64,000 bases of DNA, from NCBI RefSeq assembly GCF_034314045.1, contig NZ_JAVIWL010000001.1, positions 3,534,001 to 3,598,000 on the forward strand. Direction: 5' to 3'. This document shows positions 1 to 8,746 of this stretch, in pieces. A model generated the notes under the pieces. The model saw nothing but the letters and a program-made list of their open reading frames with translations. It ran no database searches and was not told where the DNA came from. Origin of the DNA: Glaciimonas sp. CA11.2 (lineage in GTDB: Bacteria; Pseudomonadota; Gammaproteobacteria; Burkholderiales; Burkholderiaceae_D). The position numbers and the translations under genes were made by a program. The stretch's first letter is position 1, and the number at the start of each line of letters is the position of its first letter.

Positions 1-93
1 CATGAAGCTGACTCGTTATTCTGTAAACATTGTGGCGAAGCATTGCCACCTTATCAATATGATGCCATCGCCACTTCCCCGCCGCGGAAGTAA
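1..93 (+). CDS. C-terminal fragment of a zinc-ribbon protein
   Basis: Only the last 30 codons lie in the window; the reading frame is open from the first base and stops with TAA. The visible tail contains FCKHCGEALP, a CxxC knuckle typical of a small zinc ribbon, followed by a short unstructured end (TSPPRK). The rest of the protein is outside the window, so no function can be given beyond probable zinc binding. It runs in the same direction as the SIMPL-domain gene that follows. Confidence 0.5.
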   Translation, partial: HEADSLFCKHCGEALPPYQYDAIATSPPRK

Positions 94-280
94 ACATTTG
101 GTTAAATCATCTGCTTCATCCCATAGAATAAATCTATGTGAATTTAGTTGGCAATGAGAACTAAACCGGAATGCCGTCATCAAAGTGGCAATCTATCATC
201 TTGTTGTTACAATTTCATGAGCTGTGAATCCTATTGAGATTCACATCTCTAGTACAAACCTCTATTTTTGGGAAAATACT

Positions 281-1036
281 ATGTCGCCATACCGTAATTT
301 AGTGGTTTTATCCGTGTTGGCAGTCGCTAGTCTGAGCGTATATGCACAAACTAAAGTGCAGACGACCGGGGCTTTAGTCGTCGTACCTGCTTACGGTGAA
401 GTCAAGCACGTCAATGACGAGGTGCGCGTGACCTTCACTATTGAAGAGCAGGATAAAGACAAAGCCGCAGCGGCCTCGCGCGTGAACCAGAAGATGAAAC
501 AGGGAGCCGAGATCCTTAAACGGCAAGACCCTCAGGCTATCCTGCAGACGCGCGGTTATTACACCTATCCGGTTTACCCTGAAGAGACGCAGCCTCGAAC
601 CAATACCAATAAACCACGGCAACCCACTGGTTGGCGTGTCGGTCAATATCTGGATGCCACCACAACCAACTTGAATACTTTGCCAAAGACCGTCGCTTCA
701 GTGCAAAGCGTGCTCGGACTGAATGGTCTACATTTCAGTCTCAGTGACGCCACCAGCAAAAAGATGGACGATCAGCGGATCGCCGCTACCTATCTGAATT
801 TGAATGAGCGAATCGGTTCTATTGCACGTGCTATGGGGCGCAGTGAGTCGGATGCGGTACTGGACACGATTGATTTTGAAGGCTCTGGAAACTATGCGCC
901 AGAAGCCGCCATGCCTAAAGGCGCAATGATGATGCGCTCGGTATCAATGGATAGTGCGCCAGTGGAAGAGCCAAGCTTCGAGCCAGGTGAAACGACATTG
1001 ACCATGCGCGTGGTTGGCAAAGTGCGCTTCAAGTGA
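281..1036 (+). CDS. Periplasmic SIMPL-domain (DUF541) protein
   Basis: A 251-residue protein with an N-terminal signal peptide (MSPYRNLVVLSVLAVASLSV, then YAQ) followed by a SIMPL/DUF541 domain, recognisable from the early VPAYGEVKHVNDEVRVTFTI segment, the central variable YLDATTTN stretch and the final TLTMRVVGKVRF strand. The family is periplasmic or outer-membrane and of uncertain biochemical role, often linked to oxidative or envelope stress. An upstream in-frame GTG at 224 exists, but the ATG at 281 begins the signal peptide directly and is preferred. It precedes psd with a 240-base gap, so it is probably transcribed separately. Confidence 0.8.
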   Translation: MSPYRNLVVLSVLAVASLSVYAQTKVQTTGALVVVPAYGEVKHVNDEVRVTFTIEEQDKDKAAAASRVNQKMKQGAEILKRQDPQAILQTRGYYTYPVYPEETQPRTNTNKPRQPTGWRVGQYLDATTTNLNTLPKTVASVQSVLGLNGLHFSLSDATSKKMDDQRIAATYLNLNERIGSIARAMGRSESDAVLDTIDFEGSGNYAPEAAMPKGAMMMRSVSMDSAPVEEPSFEPGETTLTMRVVGKVRFK

Positions 1037-1278
1037 CAATTCGGGTCGCCACTTCCTCAGTTGGATTGTCGTCAGACCGAGATCGGGTCGCCTGTATTTT
1101 TGCCGTTTCGTCGTTCGCGTGCCAAAAGTCGCGCGCTAATGGCGGTGTCCGATTGTTTTCAAGCTATTATGGAATTAGTTACTGATTGCAATGCAAAGGG
1201 TTACATTTGCCCCTCGCTCGACTAGAATAGCCTCGCTATCAAATTTCTATCATTTCTTTAAGACAATCCGGAGCGCAG

Positions 1279-1917
1279 TTGAATAATTACCCACATCCTA
1301 TTATCGCCCGCGAAGGTTGGCCGTTTCTCGCCATTGCTTTTGCCGTGGCGTTGCTGATCAGCTTTTTCTCGATCGGTTGGTCCATTCCTTTTTGGATTAT
1401 TGCCTTATTCGTATTGCAATTTTTTCGTGACCCACCACGCGTGATCCCACAAATCCCTGGCGCGGTAATTTCTCCTGCTGACGGTCGTATTGTGGTTGTC
1501 GAAAAAGCCCATGATCCTTACGCTAATCGTGAAGCATTAAAAATCAGCGTTTTTATGAATGTTTTTAACGTCCACTCAAATCGTGCGCCCGTTGATGGCA
1601 AGATCGAAACGATGCAGTATTTTCCGGGCAAGTTCGTCAACGCGGATTTGGATAAGGCATCGATTGAAAACGAGCGTAACGCATTGGTAATCACTGCAAA
1701 AAACGGTCAGACAGTCACTTGCGTTCAGGTTGCAGGATTAATTGCACGCCGTATTCTTTGTTATGTCAAAGTTGGTGATGTTCTTGCGCGCGGACAACGG
1801 TATGGATTTATTCGTTTTGGTTCACGGGTTGACGTCTACTTACCATTGACTGCGACACCGAAAGTTGCCGTAGGCGATAAAGTCTCAGCAACAGAAACCA
1901 TTTTGGCTGAATTTTAA
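1279..1917 (+). CDS. psd: Phosphatidylserine decarboxylase proenzyme
   Basis: A 212-residue short (archaeal-type) phosphatidylserine decarboxylase, which converts phosphatidylserine to phosphatidylethanolamine at the inner membrane. Two hydrophobic segments lie near the N-terminus ([20 protein letters not shown] and the following [11 protein letters not shown]), then the conserved [11 protein letters not shown] and [11 protein letters not shown] blocks. The GS pair in [11 protein letters not shown] near residue 181 is the expected self-cleavage site giving the pyruvoyl cofactor. The start codon is TTG at 1279, preceded by a GGAG-like RBS (ccggagcg). It sits directly before pssA, the preceding step of the same pathway, as is usual in Burkholderiales. 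Confidence 0.95.
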   Translation: MNNYPHPIIAREGWPFLAIAFAVALLISFFSIGWSIPFWIIALFVLQFFRDPPRVIPQIPGAVISPADGRIVVVEKAHDPYANREALKISVFMNVFNVHSNRAPVDGKIETMQYFPGKFVNADLDKASIENERNALVITAKNGQTVTCVQVAGLIARRILCYVKVGDVLARGQRYGFIRFGSRVDVYLPLTATPKVAVGDKVSATETILAEF

Positions 1918-1952
1918 GTTTCGCCAAAGAAATCTGTAAGACTAGTCGCGGC

Positions 1953-2041
1953 TAAACAATGCCTGATGCCAATGCCTGAGGCGTTTGGAGTAATCCAAGC
2001 GAGTCGCGCAAGTCAACCGCGCTTCAACCGTGCATTGTTTA
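1953..2041. repeat. 10-bp inverted repeat pair in the psd-pssA gap
   Basis: TAAACAATGC (1953-1962) and GCATTGTTTA (2032-2041) are perfect reverse complements flanking 69 bases between psd and pssA. The arrangement could be a processing or attenuation structure in the psd-pssA transcript, or a decayed small insertion. No coding frame is evident. Confidence 0.35.
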
Positions 2042-2135
2042 TCCCGACCTTTAGCAAGGCCGTATGACCGGTTGTGATAGCTTTATTGCATCATCATCAC
2101 CACAAATTTGATTTATAGATTGAAACGGAATTCAC

Positions 2136-3029
2136 ATGGCTACTTTCCCACGCCGAAAGGCGAAGAGTAACGTTGCACAGTTCCCAAAGGCATTACGCGC
2201 AAAAAATTCTTTGCGACCGTCTTATCAGGATGATGACGAAGATGACAGCCCGGCGCGGCCAAGTCTGAGACGTCGTGGTGTTTATTTATTGCCCAATGCA
2301 TTTACGACCGCTGCGCTGTTTTGTGGCTTCTATGCAATTGTTATGGCGATGAATTTGAAATTTGATTATGCATCGATTGCGATTTTCGCAGCGATGGTAC
2401 TCGACAGTCTGGATGGTCGCGTGGCTCGCATGACTAATACCCAGAGCGAATTTGGCGCGCAGTATGACAGCTTGTCGGACATGGTTTCGTTCGGTGCTGC
2501 ACCTGCACTCGTCGTGTATGAATGGTCATTGCGTGGAATGGGTAAATTGGGTTGGCTTGCAGCGTTTGTGTATTGCGCTGGTGCGGCCTTGCGTCTTGCC
2601 CGCTTCAATACCAATATCACCGTCGTCGATAAACGTTATTTTCAAGGCTTGCCAAGCCCAGCGGCGGCAGCACTTGTCGCGGGATTTGTCTGGATTATGG
2701 ATGATCTTGGTTTTGTCGGTGCTGACTTAAACTGGGTGGCGTGGGGGATTACTTTATACGCTGGCCTGACCATGGTCACGAACGTGCCTTTTTATAGCTT
2801 TAAAGACATTAATCTGCGTAAGCCGGTACCGTTCATTGCTGCCTTTGTCGTCGTACTGATATTAGTGGTTATTTCAAGTGCACCGTCGAAGGTTTTGTTT
2901 GGCCTGTTCGTGCTGTATGGACTATCCGGTCTGGGCGTCTATTTTTGGCGCTTATTCAAAGGTAAGCCAGTCAGCATACTGCAAACCGAACACGAGCCCG
3001 ATCATGATCATGAGCGAGAGGACAGGTAA
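2136..3029 (+). CDS. pssA: CDP-diacylglycerol--serine O-phosphatidyltransferase
   Basis: A 297-residue integral membrane enzyme that makes phosphatidylserine from CDP-diacylglycerol and serine, feeding Psd. The CDP-alcohol phosphotransferase motif D-G-x-x-A-R-x8-G-x3-D-x3-D is visible as DGRVARMTNTQSEFG followed by AQYDSLSDMVSFG around residues 95-120. About seven hydrophobic segments follow. The N-terminal 50 residues are basic then acidic (DDDEDD), and the C-terminus is an acidic/His-rich tail (EHEPDHDHERED), both variable in the family. The start is ATG at 2136. Gene order psd-pssA-leuA matches that of related betaproteobacteria. Confidence 0.95.
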   Translation: MATFPRRKAKSNVAQFPKALRAKNSLRPSYQDDDEDDSPARPSLRRRGVYLLPNAFTTAALFCGFYAIVMAMNLKFDYASIAIFAAMVLDSLDGRVARMTNTQSEFGAQYDSLSDMVSFGAAPALVVYEWSLRGMGKLGWLAAFVYCAGAALRLARFNTNITVVDKRYFQGLPSPAAAALVAGFVWIMDDLGFVGADLNWVAWGITLYAGLTMVTNVPFYSFKDINLRKPVPFIAAFVVVLILVVISSAPSKVLFGLFVLYGLSGLGVYFWRLFKGKPVSILQTEHEPDHDHEREDR

Positions 3030-3391
3030 GTAAATTTATACCAGGTGCTGCAATAGTTACGTTGCTCAACAGCCGCATGGCTTTATTAGCGCGTAAAAAT
3101 AAGTCAACCCATGTCTTTATGACGGATTTTGATTCTATGTAGCAAATAGAAGTGGAGATGGCGCTGCGGTGGCGGTCAGTTGGCTGCGGCGCGTTTTACT
3201 AAAATGCGGACTTTGATTACCTATCGTTGTCCTGCGGCTTCGCATCCAGCGCCGGCGATGGGTGATTTCCTACCAAATTCCAATAGTTAATCTTTTTTAG
3301 TTTGAAAAGATGGTTCTTTTTTAGAAAACGGTAATGGTGCATGTTGTTGCGTGCGCTGGGATATAGTCATTTATTAAACCTTACAATTGAT
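3030..3391. other. pssA-leuA intergenic, left part
   Basis: No convincing gene, terminator or RNA was seen in this stretch after pssA. It becomes AT-rich toward 3300-3390 (tttagtttgaaaaga, ttattaaacc), where a leuA promoter could lie ahead of the inverted-repeat element at 3392. Confidence 0.4.
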
Positions 3392-3530
3392 TATTATAGG
3401 ATTTACGCAAAACCGTCCCATCAACGGGCTTGCTAACCCGGCCGACGAAGACAGTATGTGAATGTCGGGCCTCGTAAGTGGCTATGAAAGCCCAATGCAG
3501 TTGGGGCGGTTTTGCGTAAGTCTTATAATA
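3392..3530. repeat. MITE-like element with 28-bp imperfect terminal inverted repeats
   Basis: The left arm at 3392-3419 (begins TATTATAGGATTTACGCAAA) is matched by the reverse complement of 3503-3530, with about three mismatches. The inside is also self-complementary: GCCGAC/GTCGGC-like arms near 3441 and 3466 and GGGCTT/AAGCCC near 3425 and 3488, so the whole 139 bases can fold into one branched hairpin. It has no coding capacity. It ends 22 bases before the leuA ATG, so it lies in the presumed leuA leader. This fits a non-autonomous transposon remnant; a leuA attenuator is the alternative. Confidence 0.6.
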
Positions 3531-3552
3531 AGTAAACATTCAGGAGCACAGC

Positions 3553-5103
3553 ATGGCAGCCAACTCACCCGAAAAATTGATCATATTCGACACCACGTTA
3601 CGTGATGGTGAGCAATCTCCTGGTGCATCAATGACCAAGGATGAAAAAATTCGTATTGCCAAACAGCTGGAGCGGATGAAAGTCGACGTGATTGAGGCTG
3701 GTTTTGCCGCGGCCTCGCCTGGTGATTTTGAAGCGATCAAAGCGATTGCTGGTATCGTCAAAGATTCGACCGTGTGCTCGCTGTCCCGTGCCAATGATAA
3801 AGACATCGCCCGTGCCGCTGAGGCTTTAAAGCCAGCTGAGCGCAAGCGCATACACACATTTCTGGCGACTTCACCATTGCATATGGAGAAGAAGCTGCGC
3901 ATGACGCCCGATCAGGTCTTTGAACAGGCTAAGATGGCGGTGCGCTATGCACGCAATTTCACCGATGATGTGGAGTTCAGTCCCGAAGACGGTAGCCGTT
4001 CTGACATGGATTTTCTATGTCGCATATTGGAAGCCGTGATCAAAGAAGGTGCGACCACCATCAACTTTGCCGACACGGTCGGTTATGGCGTGCCCGAACT
4101 GTACGGACACATGCTGAAAACCTTGCGTGAACGGATTCCCAATTCGGACAAGGTTGTCTGGTCGGTTCATTGCCATAACGATTTGGGTATGGCGGTTGCC
4201 AACTCGCTCGCTGGCGTGATGATCGGTGGGGCGCGTCAGGTTGAGTGTACGATCAACGGCCTCGGCGAACGCGCCGGCAATACCGCATTGGAAGAAATCG
4301 TGATGGCGGTCAAGACACGCCGCGATTACTTTAATCTCGACATCGGCATCGATACCACGCAAATTCTTGCTGCGTCACGGTTGGTCTCGCAGATTACCGG
4401 TTTCATCGTACAGCCTAACAAAGCCGTGGTGGGCGCCAACGCGTTTGCACATGCTTCCGGTATCCATCAGGATGGCGTACTGAAGGCACGCGACACCTAC
4501 GAAATCATGCGCGCTGAAGATGTTGGCTGGAGTGCCAACAAAATTGTGCTTGGCAAATTGTCCGGGCGCAATGCGTTTAAGCAGCGTCTTCAAGATATGG
4601 GCATTGATCTCGATTCTGAAACTGAAGTAAATGCTGCTTTTGCGCGTTTTAAAGAATTGGCTGATCAAAAGGCGGATATTTTTGATGAAGATATTATTGC
4701 ATTGGTATCCAGCGAACAACAATCGCATGAAAATGAGTATTATCGGTACGTTTCCTTATCCCAACATTCAGAAACTGGCGAAAAGCCAAGCGCCAAAGTG
4801 ACCTTCTCCATTGACGGTCAAGAGGTGACTTGCGAAGGGCAGGGGAACGGGCCTGTTGATGCCATTGTGAATGCTATTGAAACCAAAGTGGCGAGTGCTG
4901 CTGAACTGCTGTTGTTCTCGGTTAACGCGATTACCACCGGCACGCAATCGCAGGGTGAAGTTACCATGCGCCTTTCTAAAGCCGGGCGAATAGTGAACGG
5001 TGTTGGCGCTGATCTGGATATCGTGGTCGCTTGTGCAAAAGCCTATTTGACGGCGTTGAACAAGCTGCATTCACGTGCGGAAAAATTGAATCCGCAGTTG
5101 TGA
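3553..5103 (+). CDS. leuA: 2-isopropylmalate synthase
   Basis: A 516-residue enzyme for the first committed step of leucine synthesis, condensing acetyl-CoA with 2-oxoisovalerate. The N-terminal HMGL-like TIM barrel shows [15 protein letters not shown] (residues about 9-23) and the metal-binding [33 protein letters not shown] and [11 protein letters not shown] are further family signatures. The C-terminal third is the LeuA dimer/leucine feedback domain, containing [19 protein letters not shown]. Length is normal for bacterial class II LeuA. The ATG at 3553 has an AGGAG RBS (caggagcacagc). Confidence 0.97.
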   Translation: MAANSPEKLIIFDTTLRDGEQSPGASMTKDEKIRIAKQLERMKVDVIEAGFAAASPGDFEAIKAIAGIVKDSTVCSLSRANDKDIARAAEALKPAERKRIHTFLATSPLHMEKKLRMTPDQVFEQAKMAVRYARNFTDDVEFSPEDGSRSDMDFLCRILEAVIKEGATTINFADTVGYGVPELYGHMLKTLRERIPNSDKVVWSVHCHNDLGMAVANSLAGVMIGGARQVECTINGLGERAGNTALEEIVMAVKTRRDYFNLDIGIDTTQILAASRLVSQITGFIVQPNKAVVGANAFAHASGIHQDGVLKARDTYEIMRAEDVGWSANKIVLGKLSGRNAFKQRLQDMGIDLDSETEVNAAFARFKELADQKADIFDEDIIALVSSEQQSHENEYYRYVSLSQHSETGEKPSAKVTFSIDGQEVTCEGQGNGPVDAIVNAIETKVASAAELLLFSVNAITTGTQSQGEVTMRLSKAGRIVNGVGADLDIVVACAKAYLTALNKLHSRAEKLNPQL

Positions 5104-5115
5104 GTTGATATAAAG

Positions 5116-5143
5116 CGCAGCTGTTTTTACGGCAGCTGCGTTT
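5116..5143 (+). terminator. Possible leuA terminator
   Basis: CGCAGCTG (5116-5123) and CAGCTGCG (5133-5140) form a perfect 8-bp stem with a 9-base loop 12 bases after the leuA stop codon, followed by only three T residues. It is a weak candidate for Rho-independent termination. Confidence 0.5.
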
Positions 5144-5303
5144 GGCGTGAGTAGAGTGTGCAACATCAGTGCACCAGTTGCACACTTCCCCTTTTAAAGC
5201 ACTGCTGTCATCGTGGTATCTGTACGTTGTTCGCATTCTCTGCTGAACAGGCTTTACCGCCAACGAGCAGCCTTCTCAGACCTTCTCTGCCCTGTCATAA
5301 AAC

Positions 5304-5984
5304 TTATTTATTCTCACTCTGCAATTGCGCCCACAAGCGCGCCAGATAAGGATCTTGAAGTCCATCCTTAAGCAATCCCTCAAGCGTATGTTGCAAATAC
5401 TCTCTTGCTGGCCCGTATAAACCGCTCGCATCCCGTAAATGCGAGACGACGATCGTGTCAGACAGGCGTCCAGCATAGCCAGCATGATGACGGTTCATGA
5501 CAAACGCCAGCGCTTTGACCTGATGCGGCTGATGGTCCGCCGTTTCTGGCAATCGAATGGATAGCCAACGTGGCAGATACGCGCCGGTCAACATTTCACG
5601 CCGCCACAACATGCGCAACTCGGTTTCGATATCGGCGGCCGGTATGCGAAAAGCGACACCATGACAGCATCCGCCTCGGTCCAGTCCCAATACCAATCCC
5701 GGTTTATCGAGCGTGCCACGATTGATATTTGAATATAAATAAAATCCTCGGTGATAGCCGTGCAAAGTAGCGCGCCGCCGCTGCGTAAATAGCACCATCG
5801 GATTCCAGATCAGCGAGCCATAACCGAACAGCCAGATATCACCATGCGTTGTCGGTAACGACGCCAGCATCCCGCGCCAGGAAGCTTCTAGCGCCTCTTC
5901 CGATAGAAACGAAGCAGCAATAGGTGTGTTGATTAGCGCGCTACGCAAGCGGTCTTGTTCCAGGTCTTGGCGGGTGATACTCAT
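5304..5984 (-). CDS. ChaC-type gamma-glutamylcyclotransferase
   Basis: A 226-residue cytoplasmic protein of the ChaC branch, which releases 5-oxoproline from glutathione to give Cys-Gly. The family hallmark LFGYGSLIWNP is at about residues 52-62, followed by the ChaC pattern HGYHRGFYLYSNINRGT and GLVLGLDRGGCCHGVAFRI. The acidic stretch ETELRMLWRREM in the middle is where the family's catalytic glutamate is expected. It is convergent with leuA and stands alone. The substrate is inferred from family. Confidence 0.88.
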   Translation of the reverse strand: MSITRQDLEQDRLRSALINTPIAASFLSEEALEASWRGMLASLPTTHGDIWLFGYGSLIWNPMVLFTQRRRATLHGYHRGFYLYSNINRGTLDKPGLVLGLDRGGCCHGVAFRIPAADIETELRMLWRREMLTGAYLPRWLSIRLPETADHQPHQVKALAFVMNRHHAGYAGRLSDTIVVSHLRDASGLYGPAREYLQHTLEGLLKDGLQDPYLARLWAQLQSENK

Positions 5985-6315
5985 GTCCGTTAGGATAAGC
6001 TTGGCACGCTACTTTGCACAAGTGAACGTAACATTTGCAGATAAATTTTCCACGATTTTTTAGTGCCTCAATCCCCAGAAAATACCAATCGATTCAGTGC
6101 CAATGGGTTGCGTATTATTTCAAAAAACGATGATAGTTTTTAGTATCAATGCGCGCAACCCTGTAAATATTGTCTAAATAGTACGCCCCAAAGTGCGTCT
6201 TCGAGGAAGTATTCCGAGCGGCTGCAATTCTCAAAGGCGGTATCGCCGCTACATTCACATAATGTGTGGCGACGAAGGGATTATTTGTTGGCAACAATCG
6301 TTGCCGACGAGTGCA
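5985..6315. other. Intergenic between two minus-strand genes
   Basis: This 331-base stretch upstream of the ChaC gene should hold its promoter. A spaced inverted repeat GGGTTGCG (6105-6112) / CGCAACCC (6154-6161) and the hairpin at 6287-6308 are the only structures seen. No gene is supported. Confidence 0.4.
6287..6308 (-). terminator. Hairpin downstream of the amino acid deaminase gene
   Basis: GTTGGCAAC (6287-6295) pairs with GTTGCCGAC (6300-6308) apart from one G-T wobble, with a 4-base loop. On the minus strand it lies just after the deaminase stop codon and is followed by AAATAATCC, so the U-tract is poor. Confidence 0.4.
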
Positions 6316-7608
6316 TCAGAAGAACGTATGAACAACATCAATGACATCGAACTCAGCGTTAACCACCGCTATTTGTCGCCATTTATCGAAAGTCAGACAC
6401 GGATGAGAAATATCGAAAGCGACCATGTCACCGACTTTGATATCGTCGCCAGCGGCGATTTCCATGTAAGCATGCTGATCCATCATTCCCGTCAGTTTCC
6501 AGTGTGAGGGTGTTGCGCCAGGTTTACTGGTTCCGGGACGATAGTGCTTTGCTGGTTGCGGCAATCCGGCATCGAAGGCTGCATCCCGTTTGCCAAGCGC
6601 GATAATCGCTTTGCCCGGTTCTGGGCGAGATTGTACGTAAGCCCATAATTGCAATGCCGGTAACAGACTCGTACGCATTTGTCGGGCAACCGGATTGCGG
6701 GTTTGAATCTGTTCTTGCGATGCACGATAAACGCCCACGTCATGCGTCAGATAGCAGCCGGGCCGAAGGATGACATCCAATGGCAAGCCGATGTCAGCTT
6801 TAGAAAATTCCTCCGCCACAACGTCGTACCAGGCAGAACCAGCGCCTGTCAGAATCACTGGGCGCAGCGCAGCGCGCTCGCCCAATTGACCGGATTTGGC
6901 AATATCGCCGAGGCAAGTAACGGCACGTTGCAAAAACTGTCGAATATCTGCTTCTTCTTCCAATACGCCCTCATAAAGCTCTACGCCAGCCAGAACGATG
7001 TGACCTTTCCAGTGGGCGATAGCTTCGAGTACGGCAGTTTGTTGCTCGGCATCACGGACGCCAGTGCGACCGCCATCAGAACCTAGTTCTAGCAGCACGT
7101 GTAACGTCTGGTTGCGTGCTTTGAAGAAACTGCCGAGCAAATCAACGCCCGCAGCCGAATCCACTAAACAACAAAATTCGAATGATGGATCAGTCAGCAA
7201 ATGGGAGACGATCACCATATTCTGTTTGCCGACCAGTTGATTTGCCATGATCACGCGGCGCACGCCATGTTCATAGGCCACTCGGGTTTGGTGCGCAGTC
7301 GCTAATGTAATACCCCATGCGCCGCCAGCTAGTTGACGTGCAAACAATGCTGGTGCCATCGTGGTTTTGCCGTGTGGGGCTAACTTAACGCCGTATTCGG
7401 TGACAAATTGTTGCATCCATGCGAGATTGTGTTGCAGGCGTTCTTCGTACAGCACGGCGGACGGCAAGCTGACTTCCTCGCGCAGTAAGTTCCAGCGCAA
7501 ATCCTTGACAGCAGCGGTTACAAGCGGTTGTTCAAAATCTCCCAAACCTTTGTTCAGAGGCAGCAAAATCGGATTGACAATGCTGTCGTGATAGTTTGTA
7601 TCATTCAT
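6316..7608 (-). CDS. PLP-dependent amino acid deaminase (DSD1/D-threonine aldolase-like fold)
   Basis: A 430-residue fold-type III PLP enzyme related to D-serine dehydratase DSD1 and D-threonine aldolases. The PLP lysine is in KLAPHGKTTMAP at about residue 80. The C-terminal domain ends with HPCLTFDKW, the His/Cys zinc-binding signature of DSD1-type dehydratases. The probable reaction is deamination of a D-hydroxy amino acid such as D-serine or D-threonine. The ATG at 7608 is preferred to that at 7623 because AAGGA lies 8 bases before it. It is divergent from the RpiR/deacylase/RidA/GntP operon and probably degrades the D-amino acids that operon imports and releases. Confidence 0.85.
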   Translation of the reverse strand: MNDTNYHDSIVNPILLPLNKGLGDFEQPLVTAAVKDLRWNLLREEVSLPSAVLYEERLQHNLAWMQQFVTEYGVKLAPHGKTTMAPALFARQLAGGAWGITLATAHQTRVAYEHGVRRVIMANQLVGKQNMVIVSHLLTDPSFEFCCLVDSAAGVDLLGSFFKARNQTLHVLLELGSDGGRTGVRDAEQQTAVLEAIAHWKGHIVLAGVELYEGVLEEEADIRQFLQRAVTCLGDIAKSGQLGERAALRPVILTGAGSAWYDVVAEEFSKADIGLPLDVILRPGCYLTHDVGVYRASQEQIQTRNPVARQMRTSLLPALQLWAYVQSRPEPGKAIIALGKRDAAFDAGLPQPAKHYRPGTSKPGATPSHWKLTGMMDQHAYMEIAAGDDIKVGDMVAFDISHPCLTFDKWRQIAVVNAEFDVIDVVHTFF

Positions 7609-7664
7609 TGATATTTCCTTCATTTATATCGGAGATAGGTAAAATATTGCAACAAAAAATTGAC

Positions 7665-7699
7665 ATTTTCTATTCATTTTTCATTCGTAAATAGAAAAT
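7665..7699. promoter_or_regulatory. Perfect inverted repeat, candidate RpiR operator
   Basis: ATTTTCTATT (7665-7674) and AATAGAAAAT (7690-7699) are perfect reverse complements separated by 15 bases in the 207-base gap between the divergent deaminase and regulator genes. A TTGACA-like hexamer (ttgacatttt) overlaps its left arm. The position between divergent transcription units and the GAAAAT-type half-sites make it a good candidate binding site for the adjacent RpiR protein. Confidence 0.55.
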
Positions 7700-7815
7700 A
7701 TTCTGCTTCTGATATAAAGTAACACAAAAGATATTCGTCGCATGGTAAAGTTGTTTAAAATTGATGCGCGGCAGATTTTAGAATAGGTCATATTTCAGAT
7801 AGGAAAAGAGAGCGC

Positions 7816-8745
7816 ATGCCACCCAATTGGTCGCCTGCTATGGCGCGTGCCATAGCAAATACGGTTACAGAAACATTCGATATCGTGTCTCGTATTTCCG
7901 AGCGCAGCGGACATCTGCGGCTGGCCGAGCAAAAGGTTGCCCAAACGATTTTGGCCGATTTGCCGTTCGCCGCGGCAGCAAGTATCGGCACGTTGGCAAC
8001 ACTTGCCGGGGTCAGTCAAGCCAGTGTGACACGTTTCGCGAGAGCAATCGGATGCCGCGACGTACGCGACATGAAAATGAAGTTGGGACAAGCCACCGCG
8101 ATTGGCGAGCGATTTTTACGCGCTGAATTGCCAGCGCCAGAAGGGCGCGTGCCACAGATCGCAGACATTATTTACGCTGATATTGGCAAAGTACTGGAAG
8201 TCAATCGAACTCTGCTGAATCAAGATGCATTGCAGCATGCCGCGCGCTTGTTACTGGATGCTCGCATGATTTACGCGTTCGGTATGGGTGGTGGTTCCAC
8301 CATGTTATCTGACGAGGCGCGTTATCGGTTGGTACGTTTGGGGAGGCCCGCAGCCACCTATCACGATGCCTTGTTGCAACGCATGGTGGCCGCTACGTTG
8401 GACAAAAATGACGTGGTATTAGTGTTTTCAACTACAGGAAATGTGCCCGAGTTGCTTGCCAGTTGTCGGGTGGCAAAAGAGTACGGCGTGCGTCTGGTTG
8501 CGATCACCGCATTAGGTTCGCAACTGGCGAAGATCGCCGACGTATTACTGCCCCTCAAATCGCTTGAAACCGATTTCATTTTTAAGCCTTCGTCGTCACG
8601 CTACGCGATGATGATGGTACTAGATGTACTGATGGCTGAACTGGCTTTATTGCAAAAAGATCATAGTCAGGAATTACTGCGACGGCTGAAGTTCACGCTC
8701 GATACACACCTTGGAAGCGGCAACCGTGAACCGTTAGGAGACTGA
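7816..8745 (+). CDS. RpiR/MurR-family transcriptional regulator
   Basis: A 309-residue regulator: an N-terminal helix-turn-helix of the HTH_6 type (LATLAGVSQASVTRFARAIG, about residues 62-81) and a C-terminal SIS sugar-isomerase domain (FGMGGGSTMLSDEARYRLVR, then VVLVFSTTGNVPELLASC). SIS domains normally bind phosphosugars, but RpiR proteins linked to D-aminoacylase clusters presumably sense a D-amino-acid-related ligand. It is the first gene of the operon and ends one base before the deacylase start codon, so it is likely autoregulated together with the divergent deaminase. Confidence 0.9.
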   Translation: MPPNWSPAMARAIANTVTETFDIVSRISERSGHLRLAEQKVAQTILADLPFAAAASIGTLATLAGVSQASVTRFARAIGCRDVRDMKMKLGQATAIGERFLRAELPAPEGRVPQIADIIYADIGKVLEVNRTLLNQDALQHAARLLLDARMIYAFGMGGGSTMLSDEARYRLVRLGRPAATYHDALLQRMVAATLDKNDVVLVFSTTGNVPELLASCRVAKEYGVRLVAITALGSQLAKIADVLLPLKSLETDFIFKPSSSRYAMMMVLDVLMAELALLQKDHSQELLRRLKFTLDTHLGSGNREPLGD

Positions 8746-8746
8746 A

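Noticed and set aside
3392..3530. T-box or classical leucine attenuator before leuA
   Set aside because: No leader peptide with Leu codons and no T-box signature; terminal inverted repeats fit a small transposon better.
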